From: Phoronis australis
Lineage: Eukaryota > Phoronida > Phoronidae
Assembly: GCA_002633005.1 (NCBI GenBank)
Contig: NMRA01000207.1
Span: 55,408 to 100,929, forward strand
Reading direction: 5' to 3'
DNA length: 45,522 bases
A program made the position numbers and the translations under genes. How positions within the stretch are numbered: the first letter of the stretch is position 1; each line of letters begins with the position of its first letter. Shown piece by piece: positions 22,010 to 34,380 of the stretch. The notes below the pieces were generated by a model, which saw only the letters and a program-made list of their open reading frames with translations, did no database searches and was not told the DNA's origin.

Positions 22010-24779
22010 CATAGGAATGTGAAAAATATTTGAGGGGACCAAACATTATAGTTTGTTCCAGTAACCCTGTCTCAGGCACGTTTCCCTAAATAATCCCTGC
22101 GTTGTACCAATAAGCCAAAACAAATGAATTTGCAATTGGATGTAACTACGTGGAGGGCACTGGCTGAGACACTTCGTATTTTCATCCCTATATGCTCACG
22201 CCGATTTGAAATTGCCACCCAGTTGGTCCACATCCCGCTAGAGAGAGCAGCAAACGTTTCCAAATGTACAACAAAAAGCTAAACCAAGCTGTGTTATCTG
22301 CATCCCAATGAGGGCGCCGAATTTATTAGCCTTGGGAGGACAGTACGCAGTAGAGCAACCAACTTAGAAGACAGCACGAACATTGGTAGTGTACTGCTAA
22401 CCAGGTGCATGCATACCAACGTTACACGACAATCTCGAAAGTCAATGTTGCTAAATATTCGTGGTTTTCCGAACTTAGTGAGACAATGCCGTCATAATGC
22501 CAGTAATAGTATACGTTCGACTGCCGAACGCTCACGGCTTACTCATATTTTTCAGACCTGTCTAATAATATGAAACCAAAAGGCTAATGACACTTTTAAG
22601 AAAATCGTTGATCGAAGCCAACATTTTATTTGATCTTAATCCTTACTTAAACACTTCGAGTCGGCGGCAGATGTAATGAGGAGAGAAACGCGGTGGCCTG
22701 CCTACCTCGTGAATAAGCTGTGTAAGTCAGTCGCCAGCATGTGGTATCTTGGTATCATCACCATAGGAATGCCTACTATATGAATATTCAATGTAGACCT
22801 ATTACTAATATATGCATGATACGTAACAGGCTTTTGATGAAGTATGATTTCAATGAAGAGAAAAAAACAGTGCCGATAGGTGTGACACTAAAAACATCAA
22901 CAAAACAGAATGTTTCCCTATAGCTAAGAAATAGGACGGAAAGCCTGTGCCATGTGTAGAAAAGGTCGACCGAATTTGCGCGTAATATGTGGTTATAAAA
23001 TTGAGTGGCAGGATGCCAACCTTGCGCCGTGGTCGTGTTTCAATACACGGCTTCATGAGTGTGCGGGGCACGCTTCAGTGATCAAATAATCGGATGTTTT
23101 TCGAGATATCTCTTTGTTTCATGACGCAAGTGTACGATTTCCCAATTAAAACGTTTAAATGTTGTACCTGATTATCAAAACGTGCACGGCAGCTTAATCT
23201 CCGCGTTGTGGTTAATGGGCCCTAGAGCATGCAGGCAGGCCAAACGAGGTGAAATGAACGCGTCATTTGTGAAAAATGTTTGGGTCTAAATTGCAAAACC
23301 TGACCAGTTAAAGGCATGCTATTCGAACATTATTCGACAATTAGTGAACACACTTTCATATTTGGCTGATTATCGACAAAATCTACCCACCTTTACTACA
23401 GCAGGTTCAAAACAAGATCGATGTATTCTCCGTATTTAGCGAATAGACGAGTGACCCACATATATGGAAACGTGAGGTCAAATACCAGGGAACTCGTCAA
23501 TAATAAATGCCACTTACTCCCGCATTTACTCATGCGAACAAATTGCTTTCCAAGGTAAATAGAGCGATAATCATGTAACAGCACGCCATCTCTCGGTCAC
23601 CATAACGCACCTAGGGTTGCGTCTCTACCCGGCTGGACGAGACCTGGCGTGCGTTCAGTATAGACGTTAGGACCTACGCTATGACCTAGCTAAGACCTTG
23701 TCAAAGTCACGTGTTGTCATTTTTAAAAAATGCACGGCAATATCTCACGTAGTAATCTCGCGAAGTCTTGCTTTTTAGCGAGGTCCTAGCGTTACTGAAC
23801 GGGAGGCTCTGGTGGTATTTCGACTTAGGACCAAAAGTCCGAAATCTGATCACGCATAGTCAAAAGTTGATTTGCTTGTCCTTTGTGTTTCTCGAAACTT
23901 TTGTCTTTAGGCTACCTAGTCGAGAAGACTTCAGATTTCTGTTTTGCCTTTGACTAGTTCTGACGCCGATGACAGTCACGGTTTTCGTGAAACAAGCCAA
24001 GCCGCATTGATGAGTAAAGACATTTTTTCAGTAGACGAAGGTTAAAAATGTTTCGAGAAACGTGCCTTGCGAGAAAAGCAAAATCACAAATGACCCGGCA
24101 TGCAAAAACACCCGTACATGTAACCTCAGCAACAATGCCGTATTACTGAAGCGAGTGGTCCGGGTGACAATTGGTATGATGAGTACCGGGATAGAATTCA
24201 TAAATTATGGGAAGAATTCACCAAATGCTTTCTATTCCAAAAGCGTAGATCCATACCGCAAATTACTGCCTTAATTGCTAGTTTGCGTCTCGGTTACGAA
24301 ACGCTGCCGGCAATCTCAGTCACACTGGACTCGTGAAAAGGTCGTCAAACTTCTTCATGGACTTATAGTTAACGTAAGTGTTATGATAACCCCAGTTTCA
24401 GTTGGAGGGGCAGTTTGAACTAATTCAGTTTAGTCCAATCGAAACTTCAATCTAACGACTGAGAAGTAAGTGACGAAATGGCTGAGTGAACACGTACCGC
24501 GCGGCTCTCTGAGGCGGGCATCCGACTTCGTCGGGTGAAAGTTTGTTGAAAACCCTTTACATTGACGACAGCTGCGATTTGTTCCAAAATTATACACGCC
24601 AGCTAAATCTTGGGATGCCTCATGCCGTCAGTTACTAGCAAACTATTGAATCTTCAAGTTCCGGCAGTACCACCTAACTGTCATGAAGGCCTGTGGTATG
24701 GATCAAATCTTTATCCTTCTATGAGTTATTAATAATAAGACACTGTGACACATTTCGTTTCATTTCAAGACTAAACATA

Positions 24780-24785
24780 TTTATT
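24780..24785 (-). terminator. Poly(A) signal for the fibrinogen-domain gene
   Basis: AATAAA on the - strand lies about 155 bp beyond the stop codon at 24940, a usual distance for an animal 3' UTR. Confidence 0.6.
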
Positions 24786-24939
24786 TGAATTTCGGTGCAG
24801 AACTGCAAGTGATTTTTATGTTTGTTCTATGATAAACCTCCGTTAACATGAGTGTCATAATCATTATCAATACTATTGCACAACCATTAAAATATTAAAT
24901 TCAACGTCAAAAGTCAACCGCGTTTGCGAACAATCGTTT

Positions 24940-27900
24940 TTAACTGCCAGGTTTCAACATATGCCGGTGGTTACGCGGCTTTATTTTCATTTCCACTTTT
25001 TTCAGCGAATAATAGTCTGACTCTTTGATTGTGTACCACGATATCCCATCCGTGCGACTGTTAGTTTCTTTGTCCTGGTACCTCCCGTTCAAATTCGACA
25101 TCCCGCATGACTTGAACCACCAGCCGGACTTGAACTCCGCGGCGCAATTCTTTTTGCTCATGTCATTATCAGAGTCCGACGTACTGAATGCGACATTATG
25201 ACTAATGCTGAACGAATCCCCGGCGTTGCCATGGTAGTCTTTTATGTGAATAACGTATCTATCTTGATCGTCGCCTACACGGAATTCGTGGTACTGCGCG
25301 TAGTAATATCGACCCTCCCAGTCCCACATATCGATCCGCAGGAGATAGTCCTTTTGCTGGGACAAGTAATGAAGCCATTCATTACCGATCCAAAACTCTC
25401 CATAAGGGTTGCCGAATCCATATTTATAGTCTGACCATCCGCGGTTGAAATTGATTAATCCATCAATGCGTCGCTGTAGCAGTGTCCATCCGGTTAGACC
25501 TGAAATGAACCCGAGTTTGAGCCAAATGCAGAAAGCATTGGGAGCCCGTTTTATAAAAGGTTGGTTGTGCAGGGTATTCGAGGTACGGGCTGCGAACGCT
25601 GTCTATTTTATGTTAATAAAACGTAAATTCGAAGGTAGCCCATTTTCATATATCCATTTTGACAAACCATGCAATAAACTACATGAAATAAATGTAAGCA
25701 AAAACCAACCAGGAAAGGAAGGTTTGAGATTCATGTTAAGTCTAAGACAAATAAGTGTAAGGCAGTTGGCTGAACAGGCCCGCGCACGCACACTCGCTCA
25801 TAAAACGGCCAAGTACAACAGTTGGCTATCTGAATGAAATATGATTCGACAGTTAAAAGTTTGGACAAAAGTAAAGTTTCCATGCTAACACACTGGCACA
25901 TGAATATCAGTTTAAGTTGTACTTTTTAAATTTCCTGTGAAATCAAGACATTTGCTCTTAAAAACAAGTTTTCAAAAAATCCTTGCCTTGAAAGCATCGG
26001 TTTCAACGCATCAGTTCAAATTTCGAGATAATCAGCGATTGTATACTGGCCAACTGTGCATTTTTAAGCGTTTTTACACATAAGTCTCACAACGATAAGT
26101 GTATTCAAGTCTGAATGTTTTTCGAAACAAAAATATAGAAATGTCGTTTATTTATTCAAGAGTGTATAATAGACTCCCAATAAACAACTGTGTTTGTATC
26201 AACGTCGGCCGGGAAACTAAAACTCTTTTCCACACTAACCAATATGGCGCAACCGGAAGCTCAGTCAGCAAGTATTGATGACCCGACATAACAAACGCTC
26301 TGCGCCAGTGTCGTGTCTTGTGGCACCGTCACGTGTTGCACATTAGGTAAATAGATCATTTACACCAAACAACTATTAGGCGAAGTTTCAACACTATGTT
26401 ATATCAAGACCAATTCTAACCAATTGCACATCAACAGAATGGGGCATAAACGGCCCTTTTCTAACGTGATCTAACTTAGGCTAATAGGTCCCTGTAGCCA
26501 CATTCATAAATAAATGCGCTGTCCAAACCTTTATCAAAGCTATTACTAAGAGAGCGATTCAATAAACTATAATTTTAGTAAATCATTCCATGACATTAGA
26601 ACAATGTTATCATTGGAGGACTCTGGCTGTTCTGCTCACCAGCCGATTTATGGAGTATCTCACAGTAAACGTTCCCAGTTAGGCTGGAGTTCCTTGGTGA
26701 TATTTGGTAGACGCCGCTGGTGCTGTGTCCGTTCAAAACGTGGTCGTGACAATCTGAAATGAGACAGCGCGTTTTGTTCCTGAAACACTACAGCAAAAGG
26801 TAACCCCACCCAAGATTATCGACATTTCGAGAGGCGTACAAAGCCCAGCTTCTAGCTGGACTATATTTCCACTTCTCGTAGTAATATCCCCTAAAATTGC
26901 CCAGTTTTTTCTCACGTCCTCGGAATGTTAAGAAAATTCAGATAGCCAAAGCTGTGGCCCGGTTACAGGGGAGGTAATGTAAGGCCTCGATCACCATGGT
27001 CACAGAAGGCTTTCCATGGAGACGGAACTTAATACCATGGGAGCGCAACCCTTACAAAATACCAATACCAAGCATCGTGCGATCGTAACAACACACACAA
27101 AACTCGCAGGCCTGATCACCGTAGCCTTAAATAAACCATTTGCAGGCACACTTACCAAACACCATGTACTGGGTTTTCACTGTACCGTAGTAAAAGTTGT
27201 GCGCGGTAAAACCCTTTCACATCCAACGGTAGTTCTCAGTGTAATTTTGAAAATCTAAGTCCGAGAGAGAACCGGCTATGTAAAACAAAGTAAATAATCC
27301 TGTGAATGGTATCAAATTTGAGACATGTCACAGTTTTTACCGCACTCATCCCGTTTCATCAAAATGTGACTGAAGACGCCGGAAATTTTGAGAATGAGTT
27401 CGGTGTCACGGGTAGGGTCTACGGATTCTTACAGTCCAGGTTAAGAATTAGAGTGTTAAAAGTTCGATTTCTGTGGTGCATTACGGCCAGTATTATGGGT
27501 TCGATTACTTCCCCGACTGTTAACCTATAAAATCGGCTATAAAAACAAATGTTGGTTGGACCAGTTACAAATTGATATAAAATTGTACCTAGGTTAACTT
27601 TTTGGTGATGTCACTGCTTGAAAAGGACGGGCAGTTCGTTCTTGATAGAGATAGTACCCTACAAGTTGAGTTGTTGCGGAGTATTTACTCATTCATCAAG
27701 CGTGCAGGTAGACTTCTAGCAATAATGAATTGCCAGTTCTCGCACAAGACCAAAAGTAGGAATATCAGGAGCAGGTGGAGACCAATTTCAACGCTGCAAG
27801 TGGTCTAAATCATAAAATCCACAGTTTCTTGAATGGGACGCGGGTTTGTTACTCCCGTCAAAGGGGTGATCACTCTAGACGTTGCGTTGCCCGTGGGCAG

Positions 27901-29388
27901 CAGGATAACAATCATGAAACATTCTTTTTAAAGTATGACGTACGTATGAACCATTTCGAAATGTATTGGGAATTTGAGCAGGGCTGCACCGATACAGATA
28001 AGAGGTAATTATCTGTTGCCATGGCATCTGGCTATACGCAACATTAATGGAGGCCTGAAGTTTCATTCGTCGCGCGATCAGAGTTGAAAAAATGTCCAAT
28101 TTTATGTGAAGGTTAGTAATCCCATTCGTGTCACCATATCTAAAGGCAGGTAGAAGATAACACAAGGAAATTAAGAAGAGTATTAATTGTTTACCAGTTG
28201 GCATCGTCAAAGAAAATTTCAAGTAAAATGATTCACGACCCATAGTTTAATAAAAATTGAGTCCTGCTGACGTCAAGTGTTGAAATTCTAAGTTTCTCAA
28301 GATCTCTGTCATGAGCTTAAGTTTATGAAACGCCGAATTTTTATCCCTGTCTGTCGTCAATGAATATACATGTACAATTTACAAGCGGATTAACGACTTC
28401 CTTAAGCCCTGGCAAATTATCCGACGGGTGATAGGTCTGGAAATATTGCGAACGACTGTCCTCGGTGAGGGCCCAGCCCCAAGGTCACGACCGTAGCTCC
28501 GGTGGTGATGTTGATTGCAATTTTTTTACATCTTCACAATTTGATCGTACAATAACACGGCTTTGAATATCTGGTTTCATTGATCTTACCTCTAGGTTTC
28601 CGTACAGCGGGCCTCGTCATTATCTCCCCTTTTCCTCTGTGCGAAAACTTGCTATCAAACATTGACTTGAGAGTGGTGACTTCCTCTACGAGCTTTCTAC
28701 TGCTTTCCTTCAATAATAGAATCTCTTTCTCGTGAGAATCCACTTGTTTCAAGTCAGGACAAAACATTTTTTCAAGTTTTCCAATGCTGTCCTTCAGACT
28801 GTTTTGGCCAAATTTCATGCTTATAGTTTCGACCTTCAAGGCATCAACATCGCGTTTGACCAAAACCCACTCGCCTTTGAGGTTGCCGAGGGCGTTCTGA
28901 TGTTTCGCAAGTGTCACATCCACCAACGACATTTTATTTTGCAGGCCTTTATTTTCCAACTTCTTGTCCGCCTCGCACCTTTTTATGGCGTCGACACGCG
29001 TTACCAGTGCTTGCGCTTCGCGCTGCAGATTCGTCCATGCTGTCTGAAACTTCAGAATATCCAACGCCATGTTTTTCTGGTCATTTCTTATAAGAGCATC
29101 TTCCAACTTCAAATTGGCAACATGTTGCATTATTTCCGCTGTGGCGTTCTGCGAAGCCAGCAATCCGTTTTGATATGCGAGTAATTGTTCATGTAGCTTT
29201 AGAATGATGGCTTGATTGGTAACAGCTTCCTTTTTGGATTCTAAAGCTTGTAGCCTTCGTAATACATCCTTACCCGGCTGCCACACCTGAAAGTTGTATT
29301 CACAAGAGTCTCCGCCAACATTTTCCATTCTGATGTAGATTACACAATACACTACAAACAGCACCCAATGAAATCGGTATAGGTCCAT
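24940..29388 (-). CDS. Secreted coiled-coil / fibrinogen C-terminal domain protein (complete, three exons)
   Basis: Exons on the - strand are 29388-28590, 26753-26640 and 25499-24940. Both introns are phase 1 with clean GT-AG ends (AGAG|GTAAGA, TTTCAG|AT; GCTG|GTGAGC, TTTCAG|GT), giving 490 residues. Exon 1 encodes a signal peptide (core WVLFVVYCVIYI, residues 8-19), a long helical stretch with coiled-coil character (about 40-235) and a basic linker. Residue 267 onward is a fibrinogen C-terminal domain: SGVYQI, GWTLLQRR, a FNRGW turn, YGEFWIGNE, then the calcium-site motif DSDND (413-417) and CGMSNLNGRY. Cys268/Cys297 and Cys423/Cys436 match the two usual disulfides. The first GG of the common GGGWT motif is replaced (SAGLTGW). 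Architecture resembles angiopoietin-like, ficolin-like and invertebrate FReD recognition proteins, with no Ig or collagen domain. A role in ligand recognition is inference from the family; no ortholog is assigned. Confidence 0.92.
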
Positions 29389-29665
29389 TTTAACTAAAAT
29401 TTGCGTCCTTTAGACAAGAATAAATATCAATAAAACCATTTCAAAAATCGGTAACAAATTGATGGAATCTGTCAGCAGGCTGCAAACGAGAGAAAGGATC
29501 ACTTGCCAGCTGTCAAATGCGTGACGTATTGAGTGTTGACGGGCCAATTTGTTTCAGCGCCTGCGATCTGATACCAGCGCATGCGTCGCGTGACACAATT
29601 AAATGTCCCCGTGCAATTAACACAAGAACGAGCTGAAAAAAGTACTTAGTACCCGGTAGCACCGA

Positions 29666-29672
29666 CTTTATA
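29666..29672 (-). promoter_or_regulatory. TATA box candidate for the fibrinogen-domain gene
   Basis: TATAAAG on the - strand lies 278 bp before the ATG. A start site about 30 bp downstream would leave a 5' UTR near 250 bp with no intron required. No other core element was identified. Confidence 0.4.
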
Positions 29673-30780
29673 GACAAAGAGGCAATAAAAGTTGAGGCAT
29701 AATGCACGTTTTAAGTGGTTGCACAACCATCCAGCATAATGAAAGATCGATTTTATATTGTTAGATTCCCCCTTCAATTGACACACATTGAGGCAAGATT
29801 ATCCACCCGTGATTTTACATAGAAATTGAAACCAAATGTAATGCTCAATCGATCCGTGAATAAATGATAGCGCTGGTGTCAAGTTTAAATGTCAATAACG
29901 GCCTCATTGTTAAAAATAACTAAATTAATCTTATGAACGACCACCACGGGGTAGAATTGGAATTGATGAAAAGGTTGGAGAATATAGGAAAATGTGCGTT
30001 GAAGAAGTGATTGTGCACAAATATTCCCCTTTTCGACATCCCGCTTGCACTCGATTTACGTGAATGAGTCCCAGAATTTCTTCAAAATTCAAGACAATAA
30101 CGAATACCCATGCAGACCACGATACAACTATTCAGCATGTATGTAATTAAGAGACTGGATAATTCACCTCAAAACCACGGTACTGGCAAACTAACTTAAA
30201 ATTAAAAATGCACTGCCAACGGCAAAAATACCGTACTAACTTGTGTCAGGATTTCATGTCCAAAATACGAAGCAATTTCGTCATGATATCACTAAAAGGG
30301 ATATCAAGTACGCAATCCCTTCAACTGCGGCCCACGCAAACACTGTTGAATACCAAATCTGAACATACATTTCTCGGCCAAAAATGCTGATGAATCAAAA
30401 GAACTTACAAAATGCAATGTCTCATGAAAAGTCTTAAAATTAAAAAAATTGACATCAATTCTAGTTGCACAAAACAATCTAGTTTTCCAGCTACACCCTT
30501 TTAAGAGTTAATTTACATTGCACAGAATGTCAGAACTTGAAAGCGTTGGATTCAAATGCGTACATTACACCTCAAGACAACACAAATGAACGTTCACATA
30601 AGTTTTCACCTCTGTAGGACCTACTTCCGGTCTGGTAACTGTAGCTCTGCGCTTGTCTTTTGCTGCGTAGCGAACACGTTTCGAGAGATTTTCCTTAACG
30701 CAGAAAACGGACTTTCCAGCGTTTTAAGGTTATGTAGTGGAATATTATATTTCACAAATGACGTATCGGGCTAGCTAGTA

Positions 30781-31776
30781 CAGTGGCGGATCTAGGATTT
30801 CACAAGGGGGCCCAACATTTTGTCTGTAAACATTTGCTCAAAGTACGATTGTAGATGCGCATAGCACCGAATGGGGAGGTCGAATGGGGGGGGGTTGCCC
30901 CCTCCCGCCCAGGAAGTTTTTCTGTTTTTTCCTCTAAAAATCAAGCATTTTCCTTGATTCACGAAGTATTGTCCAAGACAAAAAAAAAAAAACAACGAAG
31001 AAAATCTCAACCAGGAAAACCTGCAGCAAGTACCGCAGACTCGAACTCACAACTTAACGCATAGAACGCGTCTGCTTTACCACCGAACCACCACGATTTA
31101 ACTCCCAGTTTGATTCTAAGAGACCTACTTGCTTATGGTCCACAGCATTTGCGCGAAATTTCCATATTTTTGTAATGCTTATTGCATATTTTGTGCAATC
31201 AGTTCGTAACAAATTTGTTGTATTAAAAATAGTCTTCAATTGACCAAAAGACCAAATCCGTTTTTTGCTTTGGCAATAATAACGCGATTGCTTTGGAAAT
31301 CGTCTTAAGTTAAGGTTTGACAAAGAGAGAATTATGAGTTTCTGAGTGATTCACTTAGGCTTCGATTAAAATTCACATCTTACCAGCAGCTCCTGTTTTT
31401 TCATCGTCACTCAGATTCCATTTTCTTTAAAAAATGAAGTAATTTTTTCATTGCACGTAGAGCAGACGACGGAAACGGAGTCGTGGTGCCCAGTGCCACT
31501 GCCAGTCGCCTGAGATATCGCGGGAGAGCCTATACTTAGCCATAGTTCCGTTACTATTGCGCGGTGTTCCGAATTTGTTACTTGAAATTGGATCTGAGCC
31601 CCCCCCCCCCTTCCAACATTAAAATTACACTCATCTAAATCTTGTTTCAACCGTATAATTTTAATTACCGTGGTTAATTAATAAAATCAACATTTCCCTA
31701 CGCTCTTGCTGCTTTATTTTTTTGCGGCAGCCAAGGGGGGGGGGGCGTGCCCCCTGCCCCCTTAAATCCGCCTATG
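30781..31776. mobile_element. Non-autonomous hAT-like element
   Basis: The left end CAGTGGCGGATCTAGG and right end ATCCGCCTATG form imperfect inverted termini of the CAGTGGCGGAT type common to hAT-related non-autonomous elements in animals. G-runs and C-runs lie just inside both ends, as in that group. The 996-bp body has no transposase ORF. A matching 8-bp target-site duplication could not be recognised, so the copy is old or the exact ends are uncertain. Confidence 0.65.
31030..31098 (-). repeat. Degenerate tRNA-like sequence (SINE or tRNA relic)
   Basis: On the - strand GGTTCGGTGGTAAAGC resembles a D arm. GACGC-GTTCTAT-GCGTT folds as a five-pair anticodon stem with a seven-base loop reading TCT (Arg), and GAGTTCGAGTC resembles a B box. 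The T stem and acceptor stem do not pair, so it is not a functional tRNA. It lies inside the hAT-like element. Confidence 0.4.
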
Positions 31777-33228
31777 TACTAAGAGACTCCAGTTTCCGAT
31801 TCTTGACGCTTTATGCTACACCGCAATGTTGTTAGAAACTCTTTTTGAAATATTTCAGTTTTGCATAAGGGGCCTAGGGAAGTAGGGCTCTCGACAGCTT
31901 TTATAAAATGAAAAATCAAGTTGCATATCACAAAAACGAAATAAGTAAAAAAATGGAACAGCGTTTTTGAAATTTGATTTTAATATTTATATACAAACGA
32001 GATTTGGTCACCTAATTAAGGTTAGATTGGTATAAAGTCAAAATTCAAATTCTACTTTCTCCAGTCAGAAATTGTCGAGTTATTAAAACCAGGGCATCTG
32101 TAGATTTGGATAAATGTTCAGATTAATGGACAACATTCTACACAACCTTAATGACAAAACAGTTGAACAAAAAAGAAGAACAGCTGACATTTCATGTTTT
32201 ATTTTCGATTTAACAATGAACTAAGTTTCGTTTATTTTTTACCCAAGGACAGACTGATTCTACACAGCACAGGAAGACTTCAACTGCTGGTTTTCGCGAG
32301 GGAAAGTTAATTAATATTAGCAACGCAAAAATAATTAGGAGTCCTTTTCCTTAGAGATATCTTAGGCTCAAATTAATCTCACTTGTGGGGTTTGTTATTA
32401 CTACGATATCACCATTCAAGCAAAGAAATTCTAGGAAAGCTTAATAGGTATACTAGGATGTCAGAACCACAGCTGCAGCAATCTAGACTTAGGGGTGACT
32501 CGCACCTAATTAATAACAAAATGTGTGAATCATGAGCATACCATATTTCAATTAAAATGCAAATTCTTCGAACAGCGTCTCACAACTTCTCAATGCGTTC
32601 ATTATGTGCTGCAAAAATCATTGGAGTAATATATAAACTGATTACGGTAATTCTCCACTTACTTCGGCTAAAAAATGGCCACTCTCCGTTTTCAGTGGCC
32701 TATTAACTTTTTACCGAACAATGGGAACTTCAGCAAATGCTGTTTTATGACAACTACACACCGCAAATCATGCTTGTAATGAACTAAAATGTTATTAAAT
32801 TAAATCTTCATTTCTGTGGAGAAATTTAACTAACAAAACAGCATTTTACTTACCAGTCAAATTGTTTGCTAAATAAGCAAAGAATTACCCCGCTATTTAG
32901 TATTTTAAAAACAATTTAAAGCTAATGTTTACCATTTCATTCACATACATGCACTGGACCAAAATATGCTGGAAACTGCAATCATTGAGATAATATTTAA
33001 TGGAGACATTTAGGATGCACTCTGGTGGCTCTGGTACAAACCAATTTGCACAACTGTGAGCTGTAGTAGGATACGGCACAGTCACACATGTACACTCACA
33101 CAGAGTTCTATCTTTGGGATTGCCACCTCAGGCTGGCAGTATTGTGGTCATTTCTAGAAGGATATGCAACAAAAATGCTCTTCTCTTAAACTAGTTTGTT
33201 TGTGGTACACTGTAATATAAACTTTTAA

Positions 33229-33304
33229 GATTGTTTAATTTGGAACAAAAAAGTTCATTCAAAACAGATTGTTTAAGTTGGAACAAAAAAGTTCATTCAA
33301 AACA
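33229..33304. repeat. 38-bp tandem duplication
   Basis: Two 38-bp units (33229-33266 and 33267-33304) differ at one base (TTAATTTGG versus TTAAGTTGG). They lie beyond the predicted zinc-finger 3' UTR end. Confidence 0.92.
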
Positions 33305-33413
33305 GATACTAAATTAAAGAATTCTGAAGGCCTGTGAAAAAATTGGGTAAACCAGGAAGTTTACAACAGCATTTCCCTCCGATTATAACAAGAGAAGAGA
33401 TTCAAACTTAATG

Positions 33414-33419
33414 TTTATT
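33414..33419 (-). terminator. Candidate poly(A) signal for the zinc-finger gene
   Basis: AATAAA on the - strand lies about 920 bp beyond the stop codon at 34340. It is a reasonable candidate but not unique evidence of the transcript end. Confidence 0.35.
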
Positions 33420-34149
33420 CACCAGTCATTTTATGGTGGCTGTTCATTTTTTGATACATCACACTAAACACTATTGGTGATTGAACACAATTGAATACCC
33501 TAACCGAGAAAGACTGGCAACTTTGTATATTTCACTTGCTAAAAATTCACAATAACACTAGAGATATCTGCATAGACATCTTTTGGGTCTTATATTCATT
33601 AAGTCACGTGGTGTGGCCAACAGGTGGCATGCAGACGAGACTTAAAAAATGTTTGTGAACTGCATTGATGTCAATCAAATTGAAGCTATAACATTTCTCT
33701 TTTCCAATCTGCAAGTCCGATTCTGACTAACAAACAATCAACTCTTTTTAAACCTAAACTCAAAGCAGTGAAATAGGGTAAAATCTCACCAGATTAGGAT
33801 AAAATATGGTGGACAGTTGAAATATTATTTTCCCATTTTTTGATAAATAATTCATGGTATCAAAATGGTGCTTTGCCACGTTCAAGTTCTGTACCATAGC
33901 TAACAACAGAAAATATCTTAAAAATTGTGACTATTCACAACAATGTTACAAGCCATTGAAAAACTAAAAGTGCTTTTTTTGCAATTATTTTGTCCAAAAT
34001 TGAAGATTTTGCTGTACTCAAATGTCTTAGGTGTTCAACTGAGGCAGCCTAAAATTCAGACAAAGCGTTTGACTGCAAAATGCAAGAGAACTGAATAATG
34101 TCAATTAATAAAACCCTCATTAATATTTCATACTACAGCCCCAAAAGTG

Positions 34150-34380
34150 ACCCAAGGGAGATAACCTTCCCTTGCTACCTTTGTCAGAGGGAGATAACGC
34201 TCTCTTATTTCAGCTGTTCAAGGGAGATAATGCACCTCTGTTTCAGTTGATAAATTGAAGCAATGTTAACCTAGTACAACTATCTAACGGAGATACAGTT
34301 CCTTGGTTAAAACTTTCCAAAGAAGACGCCTCTCCTCTGTTACTGTTGTCCTAGAGAGATAATGCTTTCGGCTGCAGTCT
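34150..34380. repeat. 33-bp-period repeat across the zinc-finger stop codon
   Basis: A GAGATA core occurs at 34158, 34191, 34224, 34290 and 34356, every interval an exact multiple of 33. Decayed units fall near 34257 and 34323. Well-preserved units begin CAAGGGAGATAA. The array covers the start of the 3' UTR and the last codons of the zinc-finger CDS, whose IISL residues are encoded by the unit at 34356. Confidence 0.85.

Larger units (their letters stand above)
19948..24779. other. Intergenic region, no gene recognised
   Basis: About 4.8 kb separates the ADF-H and fibrinogen-domain genes. Apart from the hairpin at 20947-20980 and the MITE at 21760-22009, no exon, RNA gene or long repeat was recognised. 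The ORFs are all under about 85 codons and show no family signature. Confidence 0.5.
29673..33413. other. Intergenic region with transposon remains
   Basis: Between the divergent 5' side of the fibrinogen-domain gene and the 3' end of the zinc-finger gene lie a hAT-like element with a tRNA-like relic and a 38-bp tandem duplication. No exon was recognised. Confidence 0.5.

Noticed and set aside
25445-25837. 130-codon + strand ORF
   Set aside because: Partly antisense to the fibrinogen domain exon; the remainder has no family signature.
27875-28243. - strand ORF ending FHDCYPAAHG, resembling the start of a fibrinogen domain
   Set aside because: No donor in the right phase follows, and the exon at 26640-26753 supplies DCHDHV...SGVYQI with exact phase matches.
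28732-29184. 150-codon + strand ORF
   Set aside because: Antisense shadow of the coiled-coil exon of the fibrinogen-domain gene, whose exon chain is well supported.
34131-34380. GGGAGATAA cluster considered as a CRISPR-like or regulatory array
   Set aside because: Units are directly tandem at 33 bp without unique spacers and the context is animal nuclear DNA; it is an ordinary tandem repeat.
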